From contig AP025057.1 of the NCBI GenBank assembly GCA_036186865.1, positions 19,891,987-19,955,986 of the forward strand: a stretch of 64,000 bases of DNA, given 5' to 3'. A program made the translations under genes and the position numbers. How positions within the stretch are numbered: position 1 is the stretch's first letter; each line of letters begins with the position of its first letter. Source of the DNA: Eustoma russellianum (taxonomy: Eukaryota; Streptophyta; Magnoliopsida; Gentianales; Gentianaceae). Below, one piece after another: positions 54,800 through 64,000 of this stretch. The notes under the pieces were generated by a model that saw only the letters and a program-made list of their open reading frames with translations, ran no database searches and was not told where the DNA came from.

Positions 54800-57681
54800 C
54801 ACTAGGTAAGTACTCTTGGCCTCCTAAGAAAAAAATTTCTACTTTTTTGAAGATGAGACTCATGGTGTGCCTCTCTTTGCTCCAAAACCATGACCTTAAT
54901 GGTCTCTAGGCACAAGGATTTCAAGCTTTCAAGAACTCTAGCTTAAGGAAGCTTGGACACTACTCACACTCCTTTTGGTAAGTCCTGTAGCTTTCTTTTT
55001 AAAGAATGTTGAGTTGAGAGCATAGACTAACCATCTTTCCTTCTTTCTCCTCCACCACCGTGGGAATGCATGTGTAGAGGAGAGAAAGACCTCAACTTTT
55101 CACCCTTCCAAGAAGAGCAAGCAAACAAAGGCAAGTACACTATACTTTTTATGGTTTGGATGTGAAAGTATGTGCATGAATGGCTAGAAATGTCTAAGAT
55201 TTGATCTTAGTTGTGAAATGGTGAGTTTTAAGTCCAAAACATTCGGCCCCATGTATGTAAATGTGTAGGAGGGGCACTTTGCTCCAAAGATAAGTTCTTT
55301 GATGATCTTATGCATGTTTAAGTGTCAATCTAGGCTTGGATGTGTTAAAGATTCTTCCTTTCATGACCAATAGCTCACGGTGGAAGGGTAAGGGATGTCG
55401 GGTGAGTTCTAAATGAAAAATGTCATTTTAGCAAGGGAATGGGGATAAGGTTTGATCTTGTTATGTGTTAGGCTTAAAATACTCTTGAGTATATCTTTTT
55501 CTTGCATGCACCAAATATTGAGGCTGTTGATGAAGGGTGCGTGTGTTCATCTCAAAGTGGTTGCTAAGTATTGGTGACAAAAAGGTGAGATATGAATATT
55601 TAGAATGGATATATGATCACTGGAAAATTCTGGGGATGGACCGAAATTAGGCTGTTTTGTGAAGCCAGAAAAAGGACCTTAGGGACCTTCAATTCCACTT
55701 ATTTTTGGTATGCTAATAGTTTTATGTGTTTGTTAGGTGTGAGAGTTGGAATCACCTTAAAAAGAGCCACGGTTTAGTTTTAATGAATTTTCCACTGAAA
55801 GTGGTCTTGCTGGAAAAGTTATACTGGACAAAATTTATGTAATGGGTTTAGAAGTCTAAAAATAAACCTTAAGGGTGTGCAAATCCATTGATTTTTGGCA
55901 TGGTACTAGACTTATGAATGAAGAAGAGATGGTAGTTGTAATTTTATCAAAATAAGTTGTGGTTTATTTTTAATTAATTTTCTAGTATAACGGATCAAAC
56001 TGGATTAGGCTGGATAGACAGAATTTATGTCACACTTTGCATGGTCTGGAAAAAAGCCTTAGAGAATCAGTCTTGGGCTAAATATTGGCAAGATGCTAGC
56101 CCAATGAGTTTATTAAGTTAGGAAGTTGGAATTTCTAGAAAAAGATTAAAGGATTGGCCACAATAAATTTTATGGTAAAATATGGTCGTTCCAGAATTCA
56201 GATTGCATTGCTTAATGAAAAGGAACAAATGAGTCTCTTTTTGACATCGTAAGTTCGCAACGCATGCATGGCATTCGCTTACTACGGTCACGGAGGAGTA
56301 CATGTGATTAAATGGGTCTAAAACGTGCATTTTAGCAGGAGAAAGTAGACGCTACGAAACTGGAAAATTTCAGCATGGTAACGAAACATGCCCATTCGTT
56401 TATGTCATGCATTATGCCGTCATTTGCACGTTGCATGTCATACATTGTATCATCGTCACTTGCATGGTTTATGGCATGGATTTTTTTTACGTGAAAGAAA
56501 GATGAAAAGCGTTTTCAAAAAGATGGCTTTTCTGTTTTAAAAAAGAATGCTTCCCCACCGGTACCGTGTGTGAGTATGAACTGGCCAGTATGAACCTGAG
56601 CAGATCCGGGTTAAGGGATCTGAAGAAGTATGAACCTGAGCAGATCCGGGTTAAGCAATCTGAAGAAGTATGAACCTGAGCAGATCCGGGTTAAGTGATC
56701 TGAAAAAGTACGAACCTGAGCAGATCCGGGTTGAGCGATCTGAAAGAAGCATGCACCTGAGCAGATCCGGGTTAAGCAATCTGAAAGAATGATGACGTTA
56801 CCGTTCCGAATCCGGGAATAATAGATTTGAAGGGGAGAAGTTACCGCCTCAGATCCGGGAAGATAGATCTGAACACTCTATTGTTTTATGACGATAATGA
56901 TTTGAAAGGAAAGCATGAAAAATCATTTTTCTCATTTTATCATGACGCATTACATGTACATATGCATGCATGTCATGTATGGAGTCATTGTGTAGCGACA
57001 CATGATGCATAGACTACGTTGTCATGATCCTGTAGGACCTAAGTGATGATGATTACTGTGTGGATAGTCGATGCATGTTACAGTCTCTTAATGTTATATT
57101 CTGTTCTAACTAGTAATTTCTTAAGTTATGACCTTATTGCATTAAGCGATGATCCTTATGGAATGTTGATCGGAGGACAGGTATGTTTCTGAACCGGATA
57201 TTATTTGGGATTCGGTTCTTGCTCGTACTTTACATTTAACTCATGATTATTATAGTATACTTGCTGGTGACGTTGTCACTCACCCTATTTTTCTCTCCAG
57301 AAGTGGCAGGAGATAAAGTTGAATGGATTGATGACGAGCCTAGGATTCCCTACCCGTGAGTGCATTGGAGGATGGCCAGGATTAGTAGCCGAGCGTACCA
57401 GCATTAAGGGATGATGATGTTTTGTAGTTGTGATGGGAAACAATTTACTTTGGTCATTTCTGCTACGGTTTATGTGGGTTGTCAACTTTAACTGCTTGTG
57501 ACGATGCTTTAATTTGAAGTTTTAAATTCTGCCACGGTTTCGCTTACTTATTGCGCATAAGCATGAAAATCCATGCAATTCTATCATGGATCACGACGCG
57601 TATGGATGACGCCTAGTACTCTCCTTAGTGAAGTACGGCGGGTGCACCGACTTCGGCGGGGCCGGGGTGCGGGGCGCCACA
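54776..57681 (+). repeat. Gypsy G 3' LTR, left end missing
   Basis: It matches the 5' LTR from 48,413 onward. The left ~690 bp, the polypurine tract and the end of pol are absent. It also holds two segments missing in the 5' LTR: about 52 bp near 55,345-55,398 and about 22 bp near 57,106-57,127. The end is GGGCGCCACA. Confidence 0.9.
56587..56790 (+). repeat. 40-bp minisatellite in gypsy G 3' LTR
   Basis: Five units in the same order as at 50,169-50,370, with scattered base differences. Confidence 0.95.
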
Positions 57682-57686
57682 CAACT

Positions 57687-59325
57687 ACTCTTAAATGGTC
57701 TAAGTAAAAGTGAGTCTAGTTACGTGTCTAACTATTCTAATGCTCAAGAAATGTGGAGAATTCTTGAGATGAAACACAAAGGGACTAGTCAACTAAAAGA
57801 GTCCAAAATTAATATGCTTATGTCCACACTTGAGTCCTTTAAATTATTTCCAAATGAGTCTATTGTTGAGATGGATTTACGATTGACTAACATCTATAAT
57901 TCTCTTGAGTCTCTTGGCAAAGCTTTCTCTACGTAGGAAAATGTCTAAAAGATACTACGAAGTCTTCCATCTGAATGGGACCCTAAAGTCACAGCAATAG
58001 AGAAAAGTAAAGAAACCAAATCAATAAAAATGGAGGAACCAATCGGATCTTCAAAGGTATATGAAAACAAACTCACTTTAAGAAATTCCGAGTCTATTTC
58101 TAAAAATGATAAGGCTATAGAATTTAAATCAAATGAATACGTCGTAGATGATAGTGAAACAGATTCTGATGACGAAGATTTAATCACAATGGCTAAAAGA
58201 TTAAGAAAGATCTTGAGAAAATCGATTAAAAACAAACATAAGCCTACTTCATCTAAGGATCTTAGAAATAAAAATAATGCAGACGTAAAGTGCTATGAAT
58301 GTGGCAAACTTGGACACTTGTCATATGACTGCCCTAACAAGGACAAACAAACGAACAAACACCTTGACAAGGATCGGATCAAAACTAGACTCGTCTCAGA
58401 ACCTAAACAAAGGAGAAGAGCCTTCAAAGCCTCCACTTGGAGTGATTCATCCGACTCTGAGACAGACGATACGGAAGAACAAAAGGTACAAGTATGATTT
58501 ACATCTAAGGCATCAAATGAAGTATCTTCTGACTCTGATTGTGATTCTGAATGTTCTTATGATGACTTATTTAGTCAATACTTAGTGTTGCATAAGTTCT
58601 CAAAGACTCTTGCAAAAGAAAAGAAGCGATTAATTGAAGACAAGAAATTGTTAGAATCTTCTAACATAAATCTTGTGTCTCAATTAAACGATTCAAAAGA
58701 AGAGTCGTCCTGCATCATAAATTCTAAAATTTCATCATTGACATCCGAGAACACTGAACTGAAAGCCGAGATTTCAAATTTGAAATCAAGAAACAAAGAT
58801 CTAGAAAAGACTATAAAAAAGTTCGATACGGATACTTGTATTTTAGATCGTCTTATCTCGTCTCAGAAGTATGAAAATGATAAAACCGGAGTAAGATACG
58901 TTGAAGAGAATAAAGTACAAAATAAGGCTACAAAATTGATTTTATCTACATCTATGAAACCGCATGAAATTATACAACCTAGGAAGAAGACTAGTACACC
59001 ACTCATCTCATCTCATCGTGCCTCTTATTCTTCATATCATACAAAGTGAAATCATGTGCCATATAGATATGAAAGAAAGCCGTTGATGCATATGCGACAT
59101 TCATAACATAAAAATGCATCTAGATCACACCCCGTGCATGCAAGCCAAAATACATATTAAAAACAAAAACCATACTATATGCATGATGGGATTCTCGGCC
59201 GAAGGCCAAACACATTTGTCACTAATGAATATTATGTTGCGTCTTCATCACATTTCTCAGCTTTTGAAAGACCTAGAAAAGTCACCCAAATTTGGGTACC
59301 AAAAGGGACATTTTTAAATGGTTGA
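57687..59325 (+). pseudogene. LARD-X DE gag, C-terminal part
   Basis: The gag frame resumes with LLNGLSKSESSYVSNYSNAQ and an EMWRILEMKHKGTSQLKESK stretch of the UBN2 type. It reaches a CCHC zinc knuckle (CYECGKLGHLSYDC, 58,291-58,332), then a Lys/Glu-rich coiled coil (58,600-58,830), a segment like SIRE gag C-termini, and the ending IWVPKGTFLNG with stop TGA at 59,323-59,325. Stops or shifts occur near 57,934, 58,495 and 59,047. In SIRE-like elements pol follows a similar WVPK segment; here only non-coding DNA follows, as in both copies of the array at 33-44 kb. Confidence 0.87.
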
Positions 59326-59602
59326 ATAAATAGCCCTTAAGAACGCACTTTTGATATTATTTGAAATGCATGATTTTTTAAAATTGCTATCTTCATCTTT
59401 ACATGCACTTTTGATTGTCTTTCCAAAATAAAGGGGGAGAGAGTGCATAATTTCAGGGGAGAGAGAGATTGATTGCACAAATCAAGGGAGAGAGAATTCA
59501 AAATTGAAAATTCAAAATTTGAACTTGTGCACGATTGGAGGGGAGCGACAAAATTTAAATCATGAACTTAGGTTATTTTGTAAATCATGAAAACGGTGAG
59601 AT
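59326..59602 (+). other. LARD-X DE 3' non-coding region
   Basis: No pol remnant is seen. Several GGGGGAGAGAG-type purine phrases occur. The last bases before the LTR (AAACGGTGAGAT) are a weak purine tract. Confidence 0.6.
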
Positions 59603-62093
59603 TGTTGAGAAAAAGGGGTTTGAGTGATTATAAAATGCATGATTTAAATAACGTGTACTAAAGAAACGCATGACACGTTTTATGACTTGACAAGTTTTTG
59701 CATGAAATCTGCCTTATATAGTTCATATATAATGTTGCCGTACTAACGAGCCATGAAGCTTTAAAGCTTACATCAAATAACGAACATTTGTTTTGTTTGA
59801 ACTATTCTCAGGTGCCACCATTAATGAACTAAACTAGTTCATTAAGTGAAGTGCTTGTTAAATGAACTAAGTAGTTCACTAAATGAAGCCATATTTGGAA
59901 AAGGAACAAAGGCAGCAAATTGAAGAATAGAAAGTTTCTCCCACTCCTTTTCTACACGTTATATACATACATACATATATATATGCATATATATATATAC
60001 ATACATATATATATATACATATATATATATACATACATATATATATACATATATATATATTCAGAATTTTTTTAAAAGGCACTATACACATATATTCTAT
60101 TGTACTACCAACACGTTATATATTTTACAAACGTACGTTAACGTCACACCACTATATTTACCTCATATTTATGAGTATATTCATGTATTATGTCATATGA
60201 TATAAGTCATGGTGGTAACAAAATTATTTCGACACGTTACAAGGTTCTAAACCAAAAATTGTCGTATCGGGTGAATACCGAAACTTCGTCAACATGTCGA
60301 GTACTTGCCATATATAGATGGCCAGCCCCTAGACTTCGAAAATGACCAGAAAATTTCGTGGACTACATGTTATATTCATCCATAAAATCATTCCATGTTG
60401 GCACACACAAATCACCTCCAATTAAGGTCAAATTGTGGAGATTTCAAACTCAACATTTTAAGCACATGGGGCGCCACTTATTTCAGCCATTAGAGCTGAA
60501 TATTCAAGTTATTCTATGTATATTATGTGTGACATAATATATATAACATGTACAAAAGTTTGAATTCAATCGGAGAAAAATCGTGTAATCGACAAAAGTC
60601 AAAAATTCGGTTTTCCACGAACACGACACATGGAACTTTTGGCATGACATATATTATGTATCTAGACACTTTTTACATACCCTATACATTCTAAAGTGTT
60701 CTAGAAAAATCAATTTAGGGCGTATTGGAATATACCATATGTGTATAATTATTGTGCACTATTTTACAAAGTTTACAAAAATAAAATTCAGCACATGTAC
60801 AAGCCATATCACACGCCACTTCATCCTAAATGGAGCATATGTGGAGCATAGTTGGCATCTTGATTGGCCATGAATAAAGTATACAAGGTTGGTGACATAA
60901 ACGAAGGAGCTATACAAGGTAATATTTCAAACTATGTCACATTTGTAACACATGCTGAAAATTTCAGCATATGTACACTTGAGCTGGCCGAAATTTCTAC
61001 ACTAATTGATGATTAATTTGCCTCTTCAATATTAATGGATTGATTTGAAGATGTTATGGAAATATTGTGATGATATTTGAAATATCACACATGCTAAAAA
61101 TTTCAGCATGTGTTGAATGTATATGGCCGAAATTTGGTCTTGAAAATAAGCATATTTGATTCTTTATTTTTGAGGAATTAATCTAATACCAACATGACAA
61201 TATTTTCAATATGATATGAATATCACACATGCTGAAATTTCAGCATGTGAAGCATTCAAGTGGCCGATTTTATGGTTGGTAATGGAGATGAATTATCTTC
61301 CAAATTTTATGGAATTTACTATGAGACTTGTGGCAACATTTTATGACTAATTGGCACATTTTTTTAAGTAATATTTTCAGATTTATACAGTCATCAAATG
61401 ATGACAACTTTCATCCAATCAGTGAGTTCCAAGTAAGTAAGGCTATAATGATCATCCAATGGAGTGTTGCCAAGTAAGCAAATGAATGTCACAATGATGC
61501 AAGATATTCTTCCAAGGACTTAAAAGATAATTTTCAAGGGAAAGAAAGGCAAAGAATGCGGCCACACTTTTGATAAAAAGGAGAGAACGAGATCAAAGAA
61601 AAACACAAGACAAGTCTTACAATTCTAAGAGCCAAAAACGTCACCTACATCTCCTTCTTCTACACTTCTTTCTTCTTCTCTCTCAAAGCCTATTGTATTC
61701 ATATTCATACATATTGTATAGGCTTCATATAAACTACCATACACGCTATATTTGGAGCCACGATTTAATCAGAATAAAATTTTCAAGTCAGAATACCGTT
61801 TCTGGCAGATTTGCGCAATCTGACCACCAATGATTTTTAAAAGGGTTACAGGTTGAATTTTGATCTGAAATGTTTAGGAGATACTCAGAACATCTGAGAC
61901 TAAGATCTCTCCAGATTTCAGAATTTTTGAAGACCTGTAACCTATTTTTTCAAACGTCACAAAACAGGTCCTGAAAACAGAAACTGTTTTAAGAAGTTAG
62001 GTTTTTGGATTAAAACAATTTTAAAAACCAAATTTTTCGTACCCACTATTCAACCCCCTCCCCTCCGTCTACTGGTGCCTTGCATGTCCAACA
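59603..62093 (+). repeat. LARD-X LTR E (3')
   Basis: It runs from TGTTGAGAAAAAGGGG to GTCCAACA. Relative to LTR D it lacks about 560 bp (the sequence corresponding to 46,483-47,047; junction near 61,751), has a TA/TACA microsatellite grown to about 100 bp (59,962-60,061), and carries three copies of the palindromic module (60,948-60,974, 61,087-61,112, 61,226-61,249). Confidence 0.9.
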
Positions 62094-63144
62094 TGAACAA
62101 CTTCTTGCTATCTCACAACTTCAACAAAGTTCTCTCAAGAACTTTCTCATAGTGGGCTAAAGGAAGTAGCAAGGATCACACTTTCTCACTAGTTTAAACA
62201 CAAGCAAGAGATCAAATATTTACGGGTTCTCTTGTGTTAGACTCACTATCTCTTAATATACAACAATGAAGAACAAAGAAAGGCTTAACAAGCTTTAAGC
62301 ACTTTTACACATATGAGAGAAATATACAATAATGAAGAATTAAGCCTGACTATATTGAAAGTGTGTGTTTTTCCTCATTTGAGCTTCATCCATTTATAAG
62401 AGTGCTCACCATGTTTTGGAGCCTCCACCATGTCTTCAACTTCATCAAATATCAAGAAAATGGCTAATTAGTCTTAAGCCACCCTATGGAGTGATTTGAT
62501 CATCAATAACCACCCTAGAGAATCTTCGACACAGATAAAATAGTCAAGGAGGCATGTATTATGTTAGAGTAAATTCCACAAGAAATTTGAGCAACATTGG
62601 AAAGAGAAAACTCCATGATCTCCCTTGGATTTTGATCCAACGTTCATATAAATTTGAATTCTGGGGGGACATTGATCGATCGAAATGCCTGGGCTGAGAG
62701 ATCGATGTCCTCCAGAGAGTTTCCAGTTTTGAACCTGCTTGACATCGATTGACCGAAGTCTCCACTGGAGAGACTGATGTGACATCAATCGATGTTGTCC
62801 TCTGGACTGAGAGATTGATGTTGGATAGAAACTTTTTGGTTTGAAAATGCCTGACATCGATCGATCGAAGTCTCTCTTAGAGAGACTGAAGCGACATTGA
62901 TCGATCGATGTCCTCAGTCTGAGAGATCGATGTTGGACAAAAACTTTTCAAACCTGAACAACTCTAACATAGATCGATCGAAGTCTCCTTCTGAGAGACT
63001 GATGTGTACATAGATTGATCTATGTGAGAGATTTATGTCCCATAATGTGTTTTTCTCATCTTTGCTTCAATTTCCAAGTGTGATATTCCTTTTTAACTTA
63101 TTCAAACATCTTTTTACATCATCAAAACATTTCATATCTTAACA
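62094..63144 (-). repeat. LTR F, right part, with ATCGATCGA repeats
   Basis: Probably the continuation of 44,113-44,454 beyond the LARD-X insertion: the phrase AACAACTTCTTGC occurs on both sides. At 62,665-63,030 several degenerate units combine GACAT(C/T)GATCGATCGA with GAGAGA(T/C)(C/T)GATGT. The right end is set tentatively at TCTTAACA (63,137-63,144). No internal region is seen, so F would be a solo LTR. Its orientation is judged from the left part. Confidence 0.5.
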
Positions 63145-63620
63145 ATGAATACGTGTCGAACAACTAGTCTAAAATGACTCAATCATCAAAAGGTACCAAG
63201 ATATAAAAATTACTGCAGTTACTTTAAGGTGAATGGAATGGCAAAACAAGAGGCAAATAAATGACATATGAACAGCGATTGTTCAACACATATGACATGA
63301 GACTAAAACCCATCCAGTAAGATCAAGGCACAAGTTGTTGAAAGAGTCCACTTTGACAATGGAAGAGCCAAAATACTTGGGTATGGAGAAATCGATAACT
63401 CCTCTGTTATTATTAGTAATGTACTATATTTAAAAGGTCTCAAGAATAATCTGATAAGTATTAGCCAATTGTGAGATGCTAATGTCTAAATTGTATTTGA
63501 AAAAATTGTATAACGAAAAAAGGATGATGAAACATTTTTTAAAACTTTAAAAACAATATTATTTATAAATTTAGCTCACATAATTTGATTTTATAAAAAG
63601 TTTCATGCTTAATTGGTAAG
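63145..63620 (+). pseudogene. Cop4 protease piece
   Basis: Near 63,262 the plus strand encodes SDCSTHMT, in the position of the DSGCSRHMT-type protease box of SIRE-like copia elements, after a TGA where a tryptophan codon is expected. It is followed by AKILGYGEID, NVLYLKGLKNNLISISQL and a lysine-rich end near 63,590. It carries several stops. The sequence after 63,620 does not clearly continue the element. Confidence 0.7.
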
Positions 63621-64000
63621 TGCTCACTACTTTATCTTACTTATGAAGAAGCTTTCTTAGGCATATATGGTACTTCTAGTTGAGTTCCGACCAACATGAT
63701 CTGTAAAAGATTTACCCATCTGTCGCATTCTCCCATATTGGGAATATAACACACTAGTTTCCCTCTCAACTTTAGCTTCGGATTACTCATTTTGTTGGGT
63801 TATTGTATCTCTCACTCGTAGGAGAATAATTGCCAATATGCTTTACACATGACCAACAATACAAGTGTAACTAACATATAATTTGATTAATGGAGAACTG
63901 TTTAAATACTTCAGGTTACGAAAATTCTAAAAAAAAGTTTTCTAATAGTTTCCAGGATAAATAGTGATTGAATAATTGTGCCCACATAACTTTTTAAGAC
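63621..64000. other. Unassigned end of window
   Basis: No recognisable coding or repeat signature is visible, although a very decayed continuation of Cop4 pol is possible. Confidence 0.4.

Larger units (their letters stand above)
47719..57681 (+). mobile_element. G: Ty3/gypsy LTR retrotransposon inserted in LARD-X gag
   Basis: LTRs starting TGTTGTAACCC and ending GGGCGCCACA flank gag and pol. The flanks AAACT (47,714-47,718) and CAACT (57,682-57,686) look like a 5-bp duplication with one change, and the LARD-X gag frame continues across it. RT precedes integrase, which places it in Ty3/gypsy. LTRs of more than 3 kb suggest a Tekay/Del-type lineage, but no chromodomain remains to confirm this. 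A central deletion (gag to RT), stops and a deletion at the pol/3' LTR border make it defective. Confidence 0.92.
44455..62093 (+). mobile_element. LARD-X element DE: gag-only LTR retrotransposon
   Basis: Two LTRs (44,455-47,387 and 59,603-62,093), a primer-binding site, gag and a 3' non-coding region form a complete element, interrupted in gag by gypsy element G. Without G the internal region is about 2.25 kb, shorter than one LTR. There is no protease, integrase or RT, so it could only move with enzymes from another element. Flanks AGAAT and TGAAC agree at only three of five bases, so the target duplication is unconfirmed. Confidence 0.85.
30692..63620 (+). mobile_element. Cop4: SIRE-like copia element, split in three
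   Basis: The host element of the nest. Its probable 5' LTR, primer-binding site and gag lie to 33,378, a gag zinc-knuckle piece lies at 43,804-44,112, and a protease piece lies at about 63,150-63,620. The intervening DNA belongs to later insertions. All pieces are on the plus strand and follow in gag-pol order, which is the main argument for one split element. I could not confirm target duplications at the two breaks. No integrase, RT or 3' LTR is seen before the window ends. Confidence 0.6.

Noticed and set aside
1..64000. A host protein-coding gene
   Set aside because: All recognisable domains belong to gag, protease, integrase, RT, RNase H or LINE proteins; no exon-like non-transposon coding sequence could be supported.

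Overview
This window is plant nuclear DNA, almost certainly from a retrotransposon-rich, gene-poor part of an angiosperm chromosome. The evidence is the mix of Ty1/copia elements (five distinguishable units), a Ty3/gypsy element with LTRs near 3 kb, L1-type and RTE-type LINEs, and primer-binding sites matching plant initiator Met-tRNA. I found no intact host gene, rRNA or tRNA gene, CRISPR array or bacterial feature. Nearly every long open frame is a transposon fragment with stops or frameshifts, so the species cannot be named.

Layout, 1-23.5 kb: an L1-type LINE on the minus strand (about 12,270 down to 8,957, resuming 433 to 1 and running off the window) is split by a complete copia element, Cop1 (434-8,956), with a perfect TTTAC target duplication. 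A near-perfect 239-bp-arm inverted repeat follows (13,012-13,498), then a second minus-strand LINE fragment (14,011-15,190). Next is a complete but decayed copia element, Cop2 (15,516-21,961; ATTTG duplication), whose LTRs carry ATCGATCGAT-rich repeats. About 1.6 kb of internally duplicated non-coding DNA comes after it.

23.5-30.7 kb: Cop3 has a 5' LTR that received a 5'-truncated RTE LINE, a long AT-rich leader with a SINE-like tRNA-derived head, a pol with an internal deletion, and a 3' LTR cut off after about 50 bp. The cut abuts an RTE reverse-transcriptase fragment.

30.7-63.6 kb: a deep nest. A SIRE-like copia element (Cop4) is read in three pieces (to 33,378; 43,804-44,112; about 63,150-63,620). 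Its first gap holds a minus-strand LTR-internal-LTR-internal-LTR array of a large non-autonomous family (called LARD-X here). Its second gap holds a probable LTR (F), itself split by a plus-strand LARD-X element (44,455-62,093), whose gag is split by a Ty3/gypsy element (G, 47,719-57,681). LARD-X copies share LTRs of about 2.5-2.9 kb, encode only a SIRE-like gag ending at a conserved WV(P/A)KGTF stretch, and have no pol, so they would depend on enzymes supplied by another element. The order of insertion is readable: Cop4 first, then F, then LARD-X, then G.

Nothing here looks like an active element: reverse transcriptase active sites are changed in Cop1 (YVDA), Cop3 (YVED) and G (FIED), and Cop2 keeps YVDD but has many stops. 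The most distinctive structures are the long perfect hairpin at 13.0-13.5 kb, the tandem LARD-X array with a microhomology deletion at one LTR junction, and a palindromic module present once, twice or three times in different LARD-X LTRs.
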